A DNA stretch of 64,000 nt from Caecitellus pseudoparvulus. Lineage: Eukaryota > Bigyra: Bicosoecida. Position 1 is the stretch's first letter. Every line of letters begins with the position of its first letter. The stretch spans positions 1-64,000 of the forward strand of contig CBFFRQ010000034.1 in the NCBI GenBank assembly GCA_965644315.1. The letters run 5' to 3'. Shown here in pieces: positions 33,301-44,256 of this stretch. Both the position numbers and the translations under genes were made by a program. The notes beneath the pieces were generated by a model. It saw only the letters and a program-made list of their open reading frames with translations. It did not search any database and had not been told where the DNA came from.

Positions 33301-36300
33301 TTGCTGTGGGGGCGCCGGGAGCTGCCACTGAGGAGCATGGCCTTGCAACGGGGGCTGTCATCATCATGGCTGTGAACACGCTGAAGACGCTCGTCGGTGT
33401 GCGCGTGATTGACGGCCAGCACCCGTCCCTTGCAGGGCGCATCAGCGGCATAGCGGGGCGTTTCGGCACCTCCCTCGCCCGCATCCCACCTGACGGGGCA
33501 GCCATCGGGTCGCTCTTGGTGGGGCAGCCTGGTGCGCAGGCCTCGGCGGGTTCACCCCCTGGTGCCGTGTGGTCTCTCAGCGTTTCTGATTATCTGCACG
33601 TGACGGAAGCGGCGGTCATTGACGCAGTGCGAGGGCGGGGGATTGACACGGGCTCAGCCAGTGACACGATCGGCAGCTCGCTCGGGGCGAGTGTATTGCC
33701 GGGTGGCACGCTGCACGTGTGGACGGGGCTGGCGTTCAAGCGCGGAATGTTCGTGAGCGTGACGGCGCTGCCTCTGCCCTCGGCAACGCCCTCCGCATCT
33801 GGCACGACCAGCCCCACCCCCAGTGGGTCGCCGACGCCATCGGGGTCCCCCTCCAACTCACCTTCGTCGTCAGCCACTGCAAGTACGTCACCCACCTCCA
33901 CAGTGACTTCGACACCCACGCCCACGCCGAGCCACTCGCCCTCAGGAACCACATCTACCACCGCCTCGCCCTCCCCCACCGGCACTGGAACGCCCACAGC
34001 CTCGACTACCGGCACGTCCACACCAGCTTCCACTCCCAGCTCAACAGGGACGCCCGCTCCCACACCCAGTGTCAGCCCCACGCCCAGTGCAACACAGACG
34101 CCGTTGCCGCGCGGCCTGGTCGTGGAAGGGCAGACGTGCGACGCCCTGTGGTGGAGCACGTGCGAGCAAGTGCCAGTGGCGCCCAGCAAGTCGTTGCTGC
34201 GGCCGCTGCCCGGCGTTTGGTGCCCTGACTGCGCTTCGGCAGTGGACATGCTGAACAGCAGCAGTGCAGGGGATGTCGTCATGCCCTGCCCGCGGTATGG
34301 CTCGTGTGAGGCGGGCGGACAGCGGGGCCTGCAGCTGCGGTGCGCACCCGGACATTCAGGCCCCCTCTGTGCTTCATGTGCCGCAGGGTTCGCGCCGACA
34401 ACAGGCTCGCCCTGCACTGCATGCGAGGCATGTGACGCCAACGCGGACTCGCTCCGCACTTTGCTGCTGATTGGCGGGCTCTGCACCGTGCTCATGGTGG
34501 CAGCGCTGTCCCTCAAGGCAGTCAGTGCGCGCGGCAGCATGGAGCAGGATTTACTGGTGGGCGCAGCGCGTATCTTGGTCGGCTATGTCGGCATGATGGG
34601 GTATGTGGTCGTTGCGCTGCAGCCGTTCACAGAGGGGGGCCTCTCCCTCACTGGTCGCGCGGTGGATGTGCCTGCTTGGCACGAGGCCTGCCAGCGAGAC
34701 CTCGAGACGCACCGCGCGGAAGTGGAGCCCCACGTGACTCGAGCCATGGGCAACGCCTCGGCGCTTGGCGAGGGCGTCTGGTTCAGCGACAGGCCCGCCT
34801 ATCACGGTGCACGTGAGTCAGGCTCCACTGACTCGTTCCTGACGACGGTGTTCCAGACCGGCGGCGCCGTCACTGGCGCCCTGCCCATCTCCGTCTTTTC
34901 CTCCGCTGCCTGCTCGCTGGGGCATGCAACCATCGCGCAGCAGTTCCTCGCCACCCTCGTCGTCAGCATCGTGCTGTTCGTGCTGACACTTGCCATGGCA
35001 GTGACAGTGGGCACGCTGACGGCAGCTGCCCAGCGCCTGGCGCAACGGAGTGCCGCAGCGCCTTCCACGGCGCCACCCTCCCCCCGAGACAAGGACACGC
35101 TTCCCCTCGTGCAGTCCGCGAACCCTATGTTGACTCGGTCGCCACGGTCGACGCCAGGCCAGGCAAAGGAAGTCACGTCGAACCCCGCCAAAGGCTCAAA
35201 GGGCAAGCAGAAAGACGAGGAGGGTGCGACGCCATGCGCAGTGGTCGCGCTGTGGGTGGCATGTCGCACGCTGTGGTCGTTGTACCTCCTCCTCTGGGGC
35301 TCCGCTGTCGGCGCTTCCCTGCAACTTCTCTCTCCAGCCTGGTCTGTGCGCGGGGGACACTACCTCCCCTCCACCTCCCTGACAGTGGACCCGCACACCT
35401 CCGGCCTCTGGGGCCTCGCCCTCGCCTGCCTCATCTTGCACGCGGCAGCCTTCCCCATCATCGTCACGCTGACGCTGCGTCTGGAGGCGGCACACCTGCT
35501 GGACAAAAGGCACCACGCCAGCGTCACGTACGCAGTCATGACAGGCGGCTACCGCCTGCAGCTGACGCCAGCTCAGGCTGGTCGCGCTGCGCGCACACTG
35601 GCAGCAGGCAAGGCAGGCGCAAGCGCTGAAGAAAACCACGCCGCGACAGCGCTGGCCGTGTCGCTGTCAGTGCGCATGAGTCGTGAGATGGAGCAGCGGT
35701 GCTGTGGTCTGGCGCGTTTCGTGCCCAGCCACGCCTTTGCGCTGGTGCGCATGGTGCAGAACGCCGTCCTGCTGTGTGCGTTGTGGTTGACGACCGATTT
35801 TCTGACTCGGGTCGGGGTCATGGTGGGCGCACTGGCGCTGGTGGTGCTGCTCACGTACTCCCTGCAGCCGTACACGCTGCCTGAGCTGAACAACAAGGAC
35901 ATGCAGGTGACGGGGACAGTCATGGTGCACCTGATCTTGCGGGCGGTGTGGCCTGCAGAGCCGGGCGTGGGCATTTTCCTCATCATTCTGCACGCATGCA
36001 CGGTGCTGGTGCTGGCATGGGCGGTGCTGCGGGGCGCCTTCAAGACTGCCCGCACCATCGGCAGTGCGGTCCGTAATACGCTGGCTGGCCTCCTGCCCGA
36101 CCTGCGCCGCTCCTCCGAGGACGCAGGTGCGGGGGGCATGCCGTCCGTTGCGGAAATTGGCGCAGCCCTCCTCTCACGCATGGGCGTGCAGGCCTGCAAG
36201 CGCGCACAGACGGCGCCCACCAACACCCTCAGCGGCGCCCAGCGATGGGCATCCCTGGTTTCCACGTCAGTTGCCAAGGCCAGGCGAGGTGCCAGTGCCA

Positions 36301-36878
36301 CTGACGTGGTGGACGCGGCACGGCGCCTTGCGCACGGGCCAGAGCGTGGCGTCCTGCAGCAGTGCCTGAACAGATGCAAGGGGCCCTCCAAGCCCGCCTC
36401 CCCCATGCCCAGTGTCATCGTGTCCTCCATCCAGCGCCTGCGGACCAGCGCGAGCGGCGGGGACACCGTGTCTGCAGGCCGCTCACGCAGCAGCCTTGCA
36501 GTGTACAACAAGCGTGGCAGCATGGCCCCCGGCGCCACTGGCAGTGAACACGCCGAGGCACTGTTGCGGGATGAAAGCGCAAGGGGTGCTGCAGAGGATT
36601 CGGCGTACGTAGAGGACGCATTTGCGCCCATTCGCCTGCGGGGGGCGTCAGTAGGGAGGTTGGCGGGTGCGCGCAGCGTGCCCCGCGGCAGCCTGGGTGT
36701 GACGAGCGGGGACAGTTCACGCCTGCTGCGGCCGGCGCAGGAACGAGTGCTGTCGTCGCCCAACCAAGTGCAGTCCATGCGTGCGCGAGCTGCGCGCCCT
36801 AGCGCCCGCTCAGGCAGCCGCAGTGCCAGGCGAGGTAGGCGGGCACGGCAAGGGTCCATCCGGGGGCTAGGCATGTGA
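21304..36878 (+). CDS. Giant C-type-lectin / FG-GAP propeller / multi-pass membrane protein
   Basis: Six exons: 21304-21446, 21550-21808, 21882-22054, 22126-22375, 22478-22695 and 22784-36878, about 5045 aa. The start gives a signal peptide (MLYFLLLAASALAS); an in-frame ATG at 21241 would add 21 residues. Three C-type-lectin-like segments follow (CPDGW..RCFRLF, CPTRDWVQLP, CPSGWAASPF). From about residue 510 to 4000 run eight FG-GAP modules with calcium-loop motifs such as GDLNGDGHSELLV and GDVDDDGVLDLAVG, as in integrin alpha propellers. Short linkers with paired Cys-Pro (for example CPHSW and LCPQL) separate them. Next come a Ser/Thr/Pro stalk (~4010-4123), a Cys-rich GCC2/GCC3-like module (CAPGHSGPLCASCAAGF), then about seven to nine membrane helices and a cytoplasmic tail. 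A surface adhesion or sensing role is likely but inferred. Confidence 0.88.
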
Positions 36879-37052
36879 TGCAGGATGAGTGCTTGTGAAC
36901 ATTGTTGTGTGGTGTGGCCTGCTTGTGTTTTCTCAATGCATGGCACCGAGTGGCCAGCGCCTTGCCAGAGGGGGATGTACGCCTCGTCATTTGCCGTCAT
37001 CGTTCACATTCCTCACGCCAGCATCCACCGCTCGAAGCCTGCCCGTCGAACA

Positions 37053-38021
37053 ATGCGCCGCTCCGCACCTCCCCTGCTGCTCGCCGCCCTTGCAACCTGC
37101 ACATTGCTCAACATGGCCGCTGCTACCAACACTGTGCCCAAGCTGAACCAGCCAGCCCCCGAGTTCTCCGGTGCGTGGCGGGAGTGGCGAGTCGAAGCGT
37201 GCAGCTGCACTGCACCTGCTGCTCCATACACCCCACAGGGACTGCCCTGGTGAACGGCGCCTTCAAGGACATCTCCAAGGCCGACTATGCCGGCAAGTGG
37301 GTTGTGCTGTTCTTCTACCCCATGGACTTCACCTTTGTGGTGCGTGTGTGCCCGCCGCGTTCGTCTCCGTCAGCGCAGCTGACAGCTGGTTGACACGCTG
37401 ACGCACGCGGCGCCGCCACGCCTCCCTGCCACAGTGCCCCACGGAGATCTGCGCCTTCAACGACCGCCTGGATGAGTTCCACGCCATTGGCGCCGAGGTC
37501 ATCGGCGTGAGGTGCGTGGCGCCGTCTGCACGGGCGCAGCGAACCCCTCTCCAATTCCGCGCGAACCCACCACATTCCATGGATCCTCCCTGCACAGTGT
37601 CGACTCCCACTTCACGCACCTGGCCTGGACCCAGAAGAGCCGCAAGGAGGGCGGCCTGGGCCCCATGGACCTCACGCTTCTGGCCGACAAGAGCCACGCC
37701 GTGACCAAGGCCTATGGCGTGCAGGTGGAGGATGGCCCTGACGCTGGCGTCTCCTACCGTGGCCTGTTCATCATCGACCCCTCTGGCAACCTGCGCCAGA
37801 TCACCGTGAACGACCTGCCCGTGGGCCGCTCCGTGGACGAGACCCTGCGCCTGGTGCAGGCCTTCCAGTTCGTGGAGGAGCACGGCGAGGTGTGCCCCGC
37901 AAACTGGAAGCCAGGCAAGGCCACCATCAAGCCGGACGCCAGCGCCAGCCTGGAGTTCTTCGGTGCTGGGCACACTGAGGCCGCTGCCGGCGCAGAGGCC
38001 AAGAAGGCACGCACCGGCTGA
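37053..38021 (+). CDS. 2-Cys peroxiredoxin with N-terminal signal
   Basis: Exons 37053-37170, 37239-37339, 37435-37511 and 37598-38021 give 239 aa. The enzyme reduces hydrogen peroxide and organic peroxides using thioredoxin-type donors. The peroxidatic cysteine is about residue 74 in [19 protein letters not shown]; the resolving cysteine is about residue 198 in [10 protein letters not shown]. Thr and Arg of the active site are present in the typical AhpC/Prx1 pattern. Residues 1-24 ([19 protein letters not shown]) look like a signal peptide, so the protein probably enters the secretory pathway or, in an alga, an organelle reached through it. No KDEL-like end is seen. Intron 3 has a weak motif variant, CAATTCCGCGC. 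Confidence 0.93.
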
Positions 38022-38250
38022 ATGCCGGCAGGGGCTGGGACGGCCAAGGCGAGCGAAGAGCCAGGGTCGACGACAGCCAGCCCCGCCAACGGTGTGAGGG
38101 GGGGGCAGCGGTATGAAGTGCCGCCTGAGCCCACACCCGCCGATTCAACGCCAAAAACGGGGCAACCCGCGGCAGAATCGTGTGTGTGTGAGGTGCAGTG
38201 AGGCATGCAATGCAGGTGTCACCCTCCACCCTCGCTTTCTCACACACGCC

Positions 38251-39577
38251 ATGCAGGGTTGGCAAGATCTGGAGGCTGGCTTGACAGCCTCTGCCCCCGG
38301 CCACAGCGCAGAGGAAGCTGAGCATGCCAGCTGCACGGCCACCCTGGAAGACCTGCGCATAGTGGTGAACCTGCTGCAAGGTCTCAGCACTGGCAAGAAG
38401 GACCAGTTGGTGACGGTGTCCACCCCGCCGCAAGCGCTGCGCGTTTCGGCCGAAACGCAAGCAAGGAATTTGTACGGCGTGGCCTACATCAACGTGCGTC
38501 AGGCGCGACCCCGTGGCGTGATGTCGGAATGAGTTTAGTGTGTCAAATTTCCCTTATGCCTGCAGGAGAACTTGATGTCTGCCTACAACCCGCCTGTCAT
38601 GGACGGAGAAGTCTCAGAGGTGAGACTGCACCGGCGCACAGACTCGTTTGAGGCGCCTCCCGCGTTGGCCACAGGCCACACAGGAGTGCACTGGGGAAAT
38701 TATGGGTGATTCATACATACGCACACCATTCCGTGCCGCAGGTTAAGTTCAAAGTCAACCTTCGCCTGCTGTTGGAGTGCCTGCAGGTGTTTGGAAGCTC
38801 TGCGCTGGCCACGGCCCACTGCCAGCTCGCCTACAACACGTCAGACTGGTGCGTGAAGCGTGGGCAGGCGTCTGAAGTCTGTCAACAGCATGGATGCACA
38901 GCCTCCACCCTTGCCCTCCCCGCCTCGCGCTTCACAGCATCCTGCAACTGCTGCTGGAAGAGAGTGGCATCGTCACAGAAGTGCAGCTCAGCACCAGCAA
39001 CGCAGCAGACGAGGTGGACTACCTGGCCGTGTTCCGGGACACGCCAGTCATCGTGCGGTGTTCCATTTCCTCCAACATTCTCGCGGAGGCCGTGGCTGAA
39101 GTGCTGACGTTGCCTGGCGTCGCATCCATCTCCATCGCAGTGCAACCCACTGCACCTCAGCTGCGCATCACAGCCGTGTCAGACACAAACACCGCCGCAG
39201 TGGACTTTGTTGCGGGGGGCACTGTGTTCCTCGCCTTTGAGTGTTCCGAGAGCCATGTGTTTTCATACCCCGCTCTCAGCATTATTGCATGCACGCGTGT
39301 GCTGGGGGCAGCAACAGAGTCATACCTCCGCATCAACGCAGCAGGCCACTTGAGCATCCTGCACAAGTGCCTCTCATCGTCTGGCGTCGAGTGCTTCCTC
39401 TCCTTCAACGCTGTGCCGGAAGCGACGCTGGAAGACAGCCCCTCAGACTCGGGCACAGCGGCAACGCCAGCTGCTGCAGCAGCAGCAGCCACGCGCAGCC
39501 CACACCCCTCCTCCAGTCCAACAGACACAACACCAGCAGCACAACCCACTGCCTCTCCAACTGCGGACTTGTTTTGA
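38251..39577 (+). CDS. RAD1: Checkpoint clamp subunit RAD1
   Basis: Exons 38251-38493, 38566-38619, 38742-38848 and 38938-39577 give 347 aa. RAD1 joins RAD9 and HUS1 in the ring-shaped 9-1-1 clamp, loaded at damaged DNA to activate ATR-type checkpoint signalling. Recognisable segments are VKFKVNLRLLLECLQVFGSS (human equivalent VTFRINLTVLLDCLSIFGSS), LLLEESGIVTEV, and the late YLRINAAGHLSILHKC. The usual length is about 280; the excess is a Ser/Thr/Pro/Ala-rich C-terminal tail that could be a phosphorylation region. The ATG at 38251 lies in front of LEDLRIVVNLLQGL, the expected first strand and helix. Exons 1-4 join in one frame. Confidence 0.88.
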
Positions 39578-39682
39578 CGGCGAGATGGAGTGCCCGCGCC
39601 AAGCTTCAGTGTGGATTGCTTGTGCCGGCAAGAGCACACCCGGGCACCAGGCGTGAGATTGGCAGGCGAGCGAGATTACATT

Positions 39683-41056
39683 TTAGGCTTGTTTTGTGTG
39701 GGTTTCTGCCTCGTGGTGCAGGTCCACCGCCCCCAAGTGCTCCGAGGCGTCTAGCGTTTCCTCTGCATGCGGCGTTTCTGTGCCGGCGTCAGCGGCGGTG
39801 TGGTGCTTGTTCACCTGCTTCAGGCCCAGCCACCCAGGCCCGAACTTGTCGGCAATGATGGCCCCGAACACCACGAACACGGCACTCCACTGGGTGGTGG
39901 ACATGGGGTGCCCATGTGCCAGCACTGACACGAGCAGAGTGAAGAACTTGCGGGTCGTGGTCACGGTGGTCAGCACGAGGGAGTCGAAATTCATCACCGT
40001 GTAGAAGATGAAGAGCTGTCCCACCGCAGAGGAGACGGCGAACAGCGCCGTCGCCACCCACAGGTCTGGGTGATCCACCAGGTACTGCAGGCCTGGCACT
40101 GCCTGCCCAAGAGTCACAGCTGCCAGGCCGGCGATAAGCACGGCCCACACGTTTTGCATGGCCATGAACAGAACGGAGGAAGTCTGCACCTTCGCTTGCA
40201 GCTCCTCCTGACGGGGCCCTGTCAGGGCGTCAAAGGACAGCGACGCGAAGAGCAGCCCGTACCCAATGAGGGTGTTGAAGAGGTCGGCGCCGTCGTCATC
40301 CACTGCTCGGGGCTTAATGCGGCTCAGCTGGAAGATGGCGATGCCAGCAGCCATGGCGACGACGCAGACATACTTCAGCCAGTGGTAGTGCTTGCCCAAG
40401 TACAGCACGCGCGCCAGCATGACTGCGATAAGGTGGGGAGAGGAGTGCTCGGGCAGTCTGCGGAAATCGAAAGGTCTGTGCAGACTATGCAGAAAATCTC
40501 ACCAGGAATCATCTTGCAGGACTTCACGAGGGCCATGGTGGGATAGCTGCAATGTGCAGGTGTGTGAGATGACTGTCCACGTGCTGTATCGCGCTTGGGC
40601 AGGCGCAAACGGAAGGTTTGAGCCGACAGACACGTGGCTCGCTAAATCCGCACCTGACGAATGAGATGGCTTCGGTACTGGCAGTCATCGCAGCCAGGTA
40701 CGTGAAGGAAATGGTAAACAGCGCTGCGCATGGCAACCATGTACTGTGGACACTTCAGCGAGGCCTAGCGAGCGCACTCGGCACGCACTGCTCTGTGACG
40801 TCCACGACATGAATGGAGCAGCAGTCTTCGGCGGTGGAGCCACGGCGCCTGTTGCAGACAGAATCACATGTGCAGCGTAGCCCACGAGGGCATTGGCGGC
40901 ACACTGGATGGCCAGCAGCAACCACGTGCCGCTGAACTTCGTCCCATCCGCCTGGGTCCGGAACATGGCCTCCTGCACATAGCCGTACGTGAGGTAGCTT
41001 GCGTAAATGCCACCCACGCACACCAAAAAGGCCAGTGTACCGTTGTGCTGTGCCAT
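39683..41056 (-). CDS. SLC35B1-type ER nucleotide (sugar) transporter
   Basis: Exons on the minus strand: 41056-40785, 40743-40654, 40546-40503, 40422-39683; 381 aa. It is a drug/metabolite-transporter-fold carrier with about ten helices. Family signatures are YLTYGYVQEAMF near the N-terminus, TYLAAMTASTEAISF, YPTMALVKSCKMIPVML across the exon 3/4 junction, SLSFDALTGPRQEEL, and TTTRKFFTLLVSVLAHGHPMS. SLC35B1 homologues are ER membrane carriers reported to move UDP-galactose/UDP-glucose or exchange ATP for ADP; which substrate applies here cannot be told. The end of exon 1 is the least certain splice (GC|GTGCCG chosen for phase). Intron 2 starts GTGCGGATTT and intron 3 contains GATTTCCGCA, both related to the recurrent motif. 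Its C-terminal neighbour RAD1 is convergent. Confidence 0.87.
40459..40468. promoter_or_regulatory. Motif variant in transporter intron 3
   Basis: GATTTCCGCA in the sense of the minus-strand gene, inside the intron between exons 3 and 4. One base off the core. Confidence 0.5.
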
Positions 41057-41628
41057 GGCGGCACTTGGAGGAAGGGGTGCTGCGGGAATGCTCTCTGAGG
41101 GCGAGCAGCACAAACTTTCGTGCCCAGGGTCTGGTAACTGCTCCGCGACTTTTGAGGTTTGCTTGCTTCTTCGCATTGCTTCACCGAAGGAAGAGAATCC
41201 TGCGGCGCCTTCCATGGCCGCCTGCGATGACAGGCGGAGCAAGCTTGGGAAATCAGCAGTATGGTGCTCTGGCACTGACTACTTTTATCGCTCTGACATG
41301 GCAGGCAGGGCACTGGTGTTGCCGTGTGGCGAGAAAGAGCCTTCAAACACGAGGCAACGCACAGGCGTTTCGCAGAGAAACGACGACAACCCAACGACGC
41401 CAAGCATGCACACTCGACAGCAATCTGCATTCGGATACATTAAATACTGTGCTTTGATGCTGAAATGCTGCTGCAGGTGCCACGCGGTCGGTGCCACACA
41501 AGCTTCAGTGAACACGGCCGGCAGGCGTGGGAGTTGCCCAAAATCCGCAGTGCCACACTTCCCGCCCTGCATTCGCGACAAAAGGCACTTGAGAGGGAGC
41601 CAAGGAAAAAATCACTTTCAAATCCATC
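41057..41628. other. Divergent intergenic region
   Basis: About 570 bp between the starts of the transporter (minus) and the TMTC-like gene (plus). No gene, repeat or RNA is evident. The last ~200 bases before the plus-strand ATG are AT-richer (for example ACATTAAATACTGTGC around 41440) and may hold the promoter. Confidence 0.45.
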
Positions 41629-44166
41629 ATGTCCAGCGCCATCTACCCCCGCTCAGCTTGGGCAACTCCACCTCGCCTCGCTGCAGCTGCCGTCATCGCG
41701 ACAGTCTGCCTGGCCTGCGCACCTCTGCTCCTTGATCCATCCACACAACAGGGCATGGGCAAGGCAGCGCGCTTGGACGAGCATGCAGCCATACTGCAGA
41801 ATCCGTCGGTGACACAGCCCTCCTTCGACTTGCCAAGGCTGCTGGCCAGCGATTTCTGGGGCACTGACATGCACTCGGCTGGCTCCCACCGCTCGTGGCG
41901 CCCGACAGCCAGCGCCTGGTTCTGGCTGCTGTGGCGAGTGGGGGGTGGACAGGCCTGGCCCTTTCGCGTTGCATCATTTCTGCTGCGGTGTTTGCTCTGC
42001 CTCTTGCTCCTGCACACTGCCCACGGCGCTGTAACGTGGCGGGCAGCACTGGGGGAGACACAGGCTTGGGCTGTAGCTGGCACGGTGGCCTGTCTTTTCG
42101 CTGCCCATGCACTGCATTCAGACACTGTGGCCTTCGCAGTTGGACAGGCGGACATGTTTGCTGCGTGCGTGACCCTGTACGGCGTCAACTTGCACCTGGC
42201 CTGGCTGAAGGCACCTGACCAGCCCAGTCTGCTGTCTGGAGCAGTGCAAGGGCTGAAAATTGCAGCACTCACCGTCCTGGCCTGCAGCTTCAAGGAGACT
42301 GGCGTGGCCCTGGCTGGCATTGTGCTGGTCCTTGACGTGGGCCTGCTGCTGCTGCCTGCGCTGGTGCAGGCAAAGGAGGGGCGGCATCCGCCGCCGTCTG
42401 GGCCCGACGCGCGAGCTGGCGCGTTGGCGCTAAGCACGGCGCTGTGGCTGTACGTCCGACTCAAGGTCGTGCAGCCGGGGCCGCCCACCTTCCCTCCCCA
42501 CATGAACCCCATCGCCACGCACCCAAACACTGCCGTGCGCCTGGCCACGTATGCCTGGACTGCATCCCAGCACTTTGCGTGGCTGGTGCTGCCGTGGCCG
42601 CTGTGTGTAGACTGGGCCAACAACGCCATCGCCCCCATCACGACCGTGTTCGATACCAGGAACGTCATGACGGTTCTCGTGCTGAGCTCTGTCGCTGGCG
42701 CCACCGCACTGGCCATCATGCTCTGGGCTCGATGGGTGGCGGCAGGCGCCCAACACCGCACCATGCCCCTCGCGACCACGCTCGCTGCCGCGCTCACTTT
42801 GCTGCCGTTCCTGCCAGGCAGCAACTTGCTGTTCCCAGTGGGGTTCGTGCTGGCTGAACGCATCATGCTGCTTCCCAGCGCAGGCGCTGCGGTGGCCCTG
42901 GCGGTGGCGCTGAGCACGGCGGGTGGCGGCGGCCTTGCCCACTCCTTCCGCACACGAGTCATGCCCCTGTGCATCCTAGCCATGCTGCTGTACACTGCAC
43001 AGCGCATGTACATCCTCAGTGACACTGATCGCATGGCTGCAGACTGGCTGGCCACGACTCCACACTCGCAGAAGGCGTGGCAGAACATGCTGCGGCCGCT
43101 GGAAGGGCAGGGGCTGTTCTTGCCGAGCGACATGCCAAGCGAACGCCAGCACTGCTACGCCATGCACGGCACACAGGACGCCCAGCACAACTGTAGCGGT
43201 GTGCGCTTGAATGCCCTGCGCGGCATGATGGAGATCATGGCTCGCCCCCCCTCCCGTCCCTGTGACGATGAGCCTGGAACCGACTGTGATGTGTGGGCGT
43301 ACGACGTCGCCCGTCCTCGCCCCAGCACCGGCACGCTGGCCCTCCAAGCCTGGTGTGCTGCCAACGCAGCACGCGGATGGCATGCACACCCCCCGTCGCC
43401 TGAAGCTGCACACTGGCCGCTCATCCCCGTGCACAGCATGAGTGCGGTGGAGGTGGCCGTGTGCAGTCACGCCTGGGCGCCGGGTCGAACCTCATCCGCT
43501 TACATCGTGGCACAAGAGGTGCAAAACGGTGCTGGGGTTGGGGATAGCGACTCGGCCCTCGTGCTCGGTGTCATGCGGGCAGTGGTGCAGCTGTACCTGG
43601 CTGCGTCGCGTGCCCACCCCACGGCAGGGGGGGATGTCGACCACGCTCTCACAGCAGTTATGGCCATGCGGCACTGCGCTCTGCACGATATGACAGCAAC
43701 GAGGACCAGTGGAGCAGCGCTGGAAGGGCCAAATGACTACGTTCGCAACGCCACGCACCTCCTTCACGACACTCCGGCGCTCGCCGCTGCCCTGGCCGCT
43801 GCTTTTGTCGACCGCAAGTTCGGGGCGTTCGTGGCCGTTCGCGCCTCACCCGACATTCTGACGCCACAGGGGCCGAACCATGGCCCCACTGTGGACATGC
43901 TAGTGGCGCTTGTGGCCGCGAATATGTACAGTGCTGCAGGACACGTCAAGGAGGCTGCCAACGTCCTGGGCACACTGCTGCTGCGTCATGATTGCTTCGC
44001 ACCTCAGCCCGTAGAGCCAGCCGTGTGCTGTGAAGCTGTCTTGGTGCAGCGAGCAGCTGACGCCTACATGGCCCTGGCGAAGGCCGTGCCTGCCATGGCC
44101 GCCTTTGGGCAGGAAAACGCAGCGCACATCGTGGCACACTTCAACAGCGCCTGTGCTAGCGCATGA
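41629..44166 (+). CDS. TMTC-like membrane O-mannosyltransferase
   Basis: A single exon of 845 aa. The N-terminal ~470 residues are multi-pass membrane with TMTC signatures: DFWGTDMHSAGSHRSWRP in the first lumenal loop (the DFWG..S..H.SYRP region), HALHSDTVAFAVGQADM (equivalent of HP.HTEAVA...GRAD), SFKETGVAL, LVLPWPLCVDWA, and FLPGSNLLFPVGFVLAERIM. TMTC proteins transfer mannose from dolichol-phosphate-mannose to Ser/Thr of secreted proteins such as cadherins. Known members end in a long series of TPRs; here the C-terminal ~370 residues contain Cys and His but no run of TPRs that I can recognise by eye. It is divergent with the transporter gene. Confidence 0.85.
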   Translation: MSSAIYPRSAWATPPRLAAAAVIATVCLACAPLLLDPSTQQGMGKAARLDEHAAILQNPSVTQPSFDLPRLLASDFWGTDMHSAGSHRSWRPTASAWFWLLWRVGGGQAWPFRVASFLLRCLLCLLLLHTAHGAVTWRAALGETQAWAVAGTVACLFAAHALHSDTVAFAVGQADMFAACVTLYGVNLHLAWLKAPDQPSLLSGAVQGLKIAALTVLACSFKETGVALAGIVLVLDVGLLLLPALVQAKEGRHPPPSGPDARAGALALSTALWLYVRLKVVQPGPPTFPPHMNPIATHPNTAVRLATYAWTASQHFAWLVLPWPLCVDWANNAIAPITTVFDTRNVMTVLVLSSVAGATALAIMLWARWVAAGAQHRTMPLATTLAAALTLLPFLPGSNLLFPVGFVLAERIMLLPSAGAAVALAVALSTAGGGGLAHSFRTRVMPLCILAMLLYTAQRMYILSDTDRMAADWLATTPHSQKAWQNMLRPLEGQGLFLPSDMPSERQHCYAMHGTQDAQHNCSGVRLNALRGMMEIMARPPSRPCDDEPGTDCDVWAYDVARPRPSTGTLALQAWCAANAARGWHAHPPSPEAAHWPLIPVHSMSAVEVAVCSHAWAPGRTSSAYIVAQEVQNGAGVGDSDSALVLGVMRAVVQLYLAASRAHPTAGGDVDHALTAVMAMRHCALHDMTATRTSGAALEGPNDYVRNATHLLHDTPALAAALAAAFVDRKFGAFVAVRASPDILTPQGPNHGPTVDMLVALVAANMYSAAGHVKEAANVLGTLLLRHDCFAPQPVEPAVCCEAVLVQRAADAYMALAKAVPAMAAFGQENAAHIVAHFNSACASA

Positions 44167-44256
44167 GCCATCGCAAAGCACAACTCCGTGTACCAACGAA
44201 GGCAAGCCGGGCACTCCCCACACCACGAGGCATTGCATTGTCAGCACCGCTGTCGC

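Noticed and set aside
36148-36160. Motif copy TTGCGGAAATTGG inside the giant gene's last exon
   Set aside because: It lies in an uninterrupted coding frame (VAEIGAAL) far from any intron or start, so it is treated as a chance match rather than a further regulatory copy.
41643-43133. Minus-strand 496-codon open frame
   Set aside because: It lies opposite the TMTC-like gene, which carries clear family motifs; the antisense product is Ser/Arg/Ala-rich without structure.
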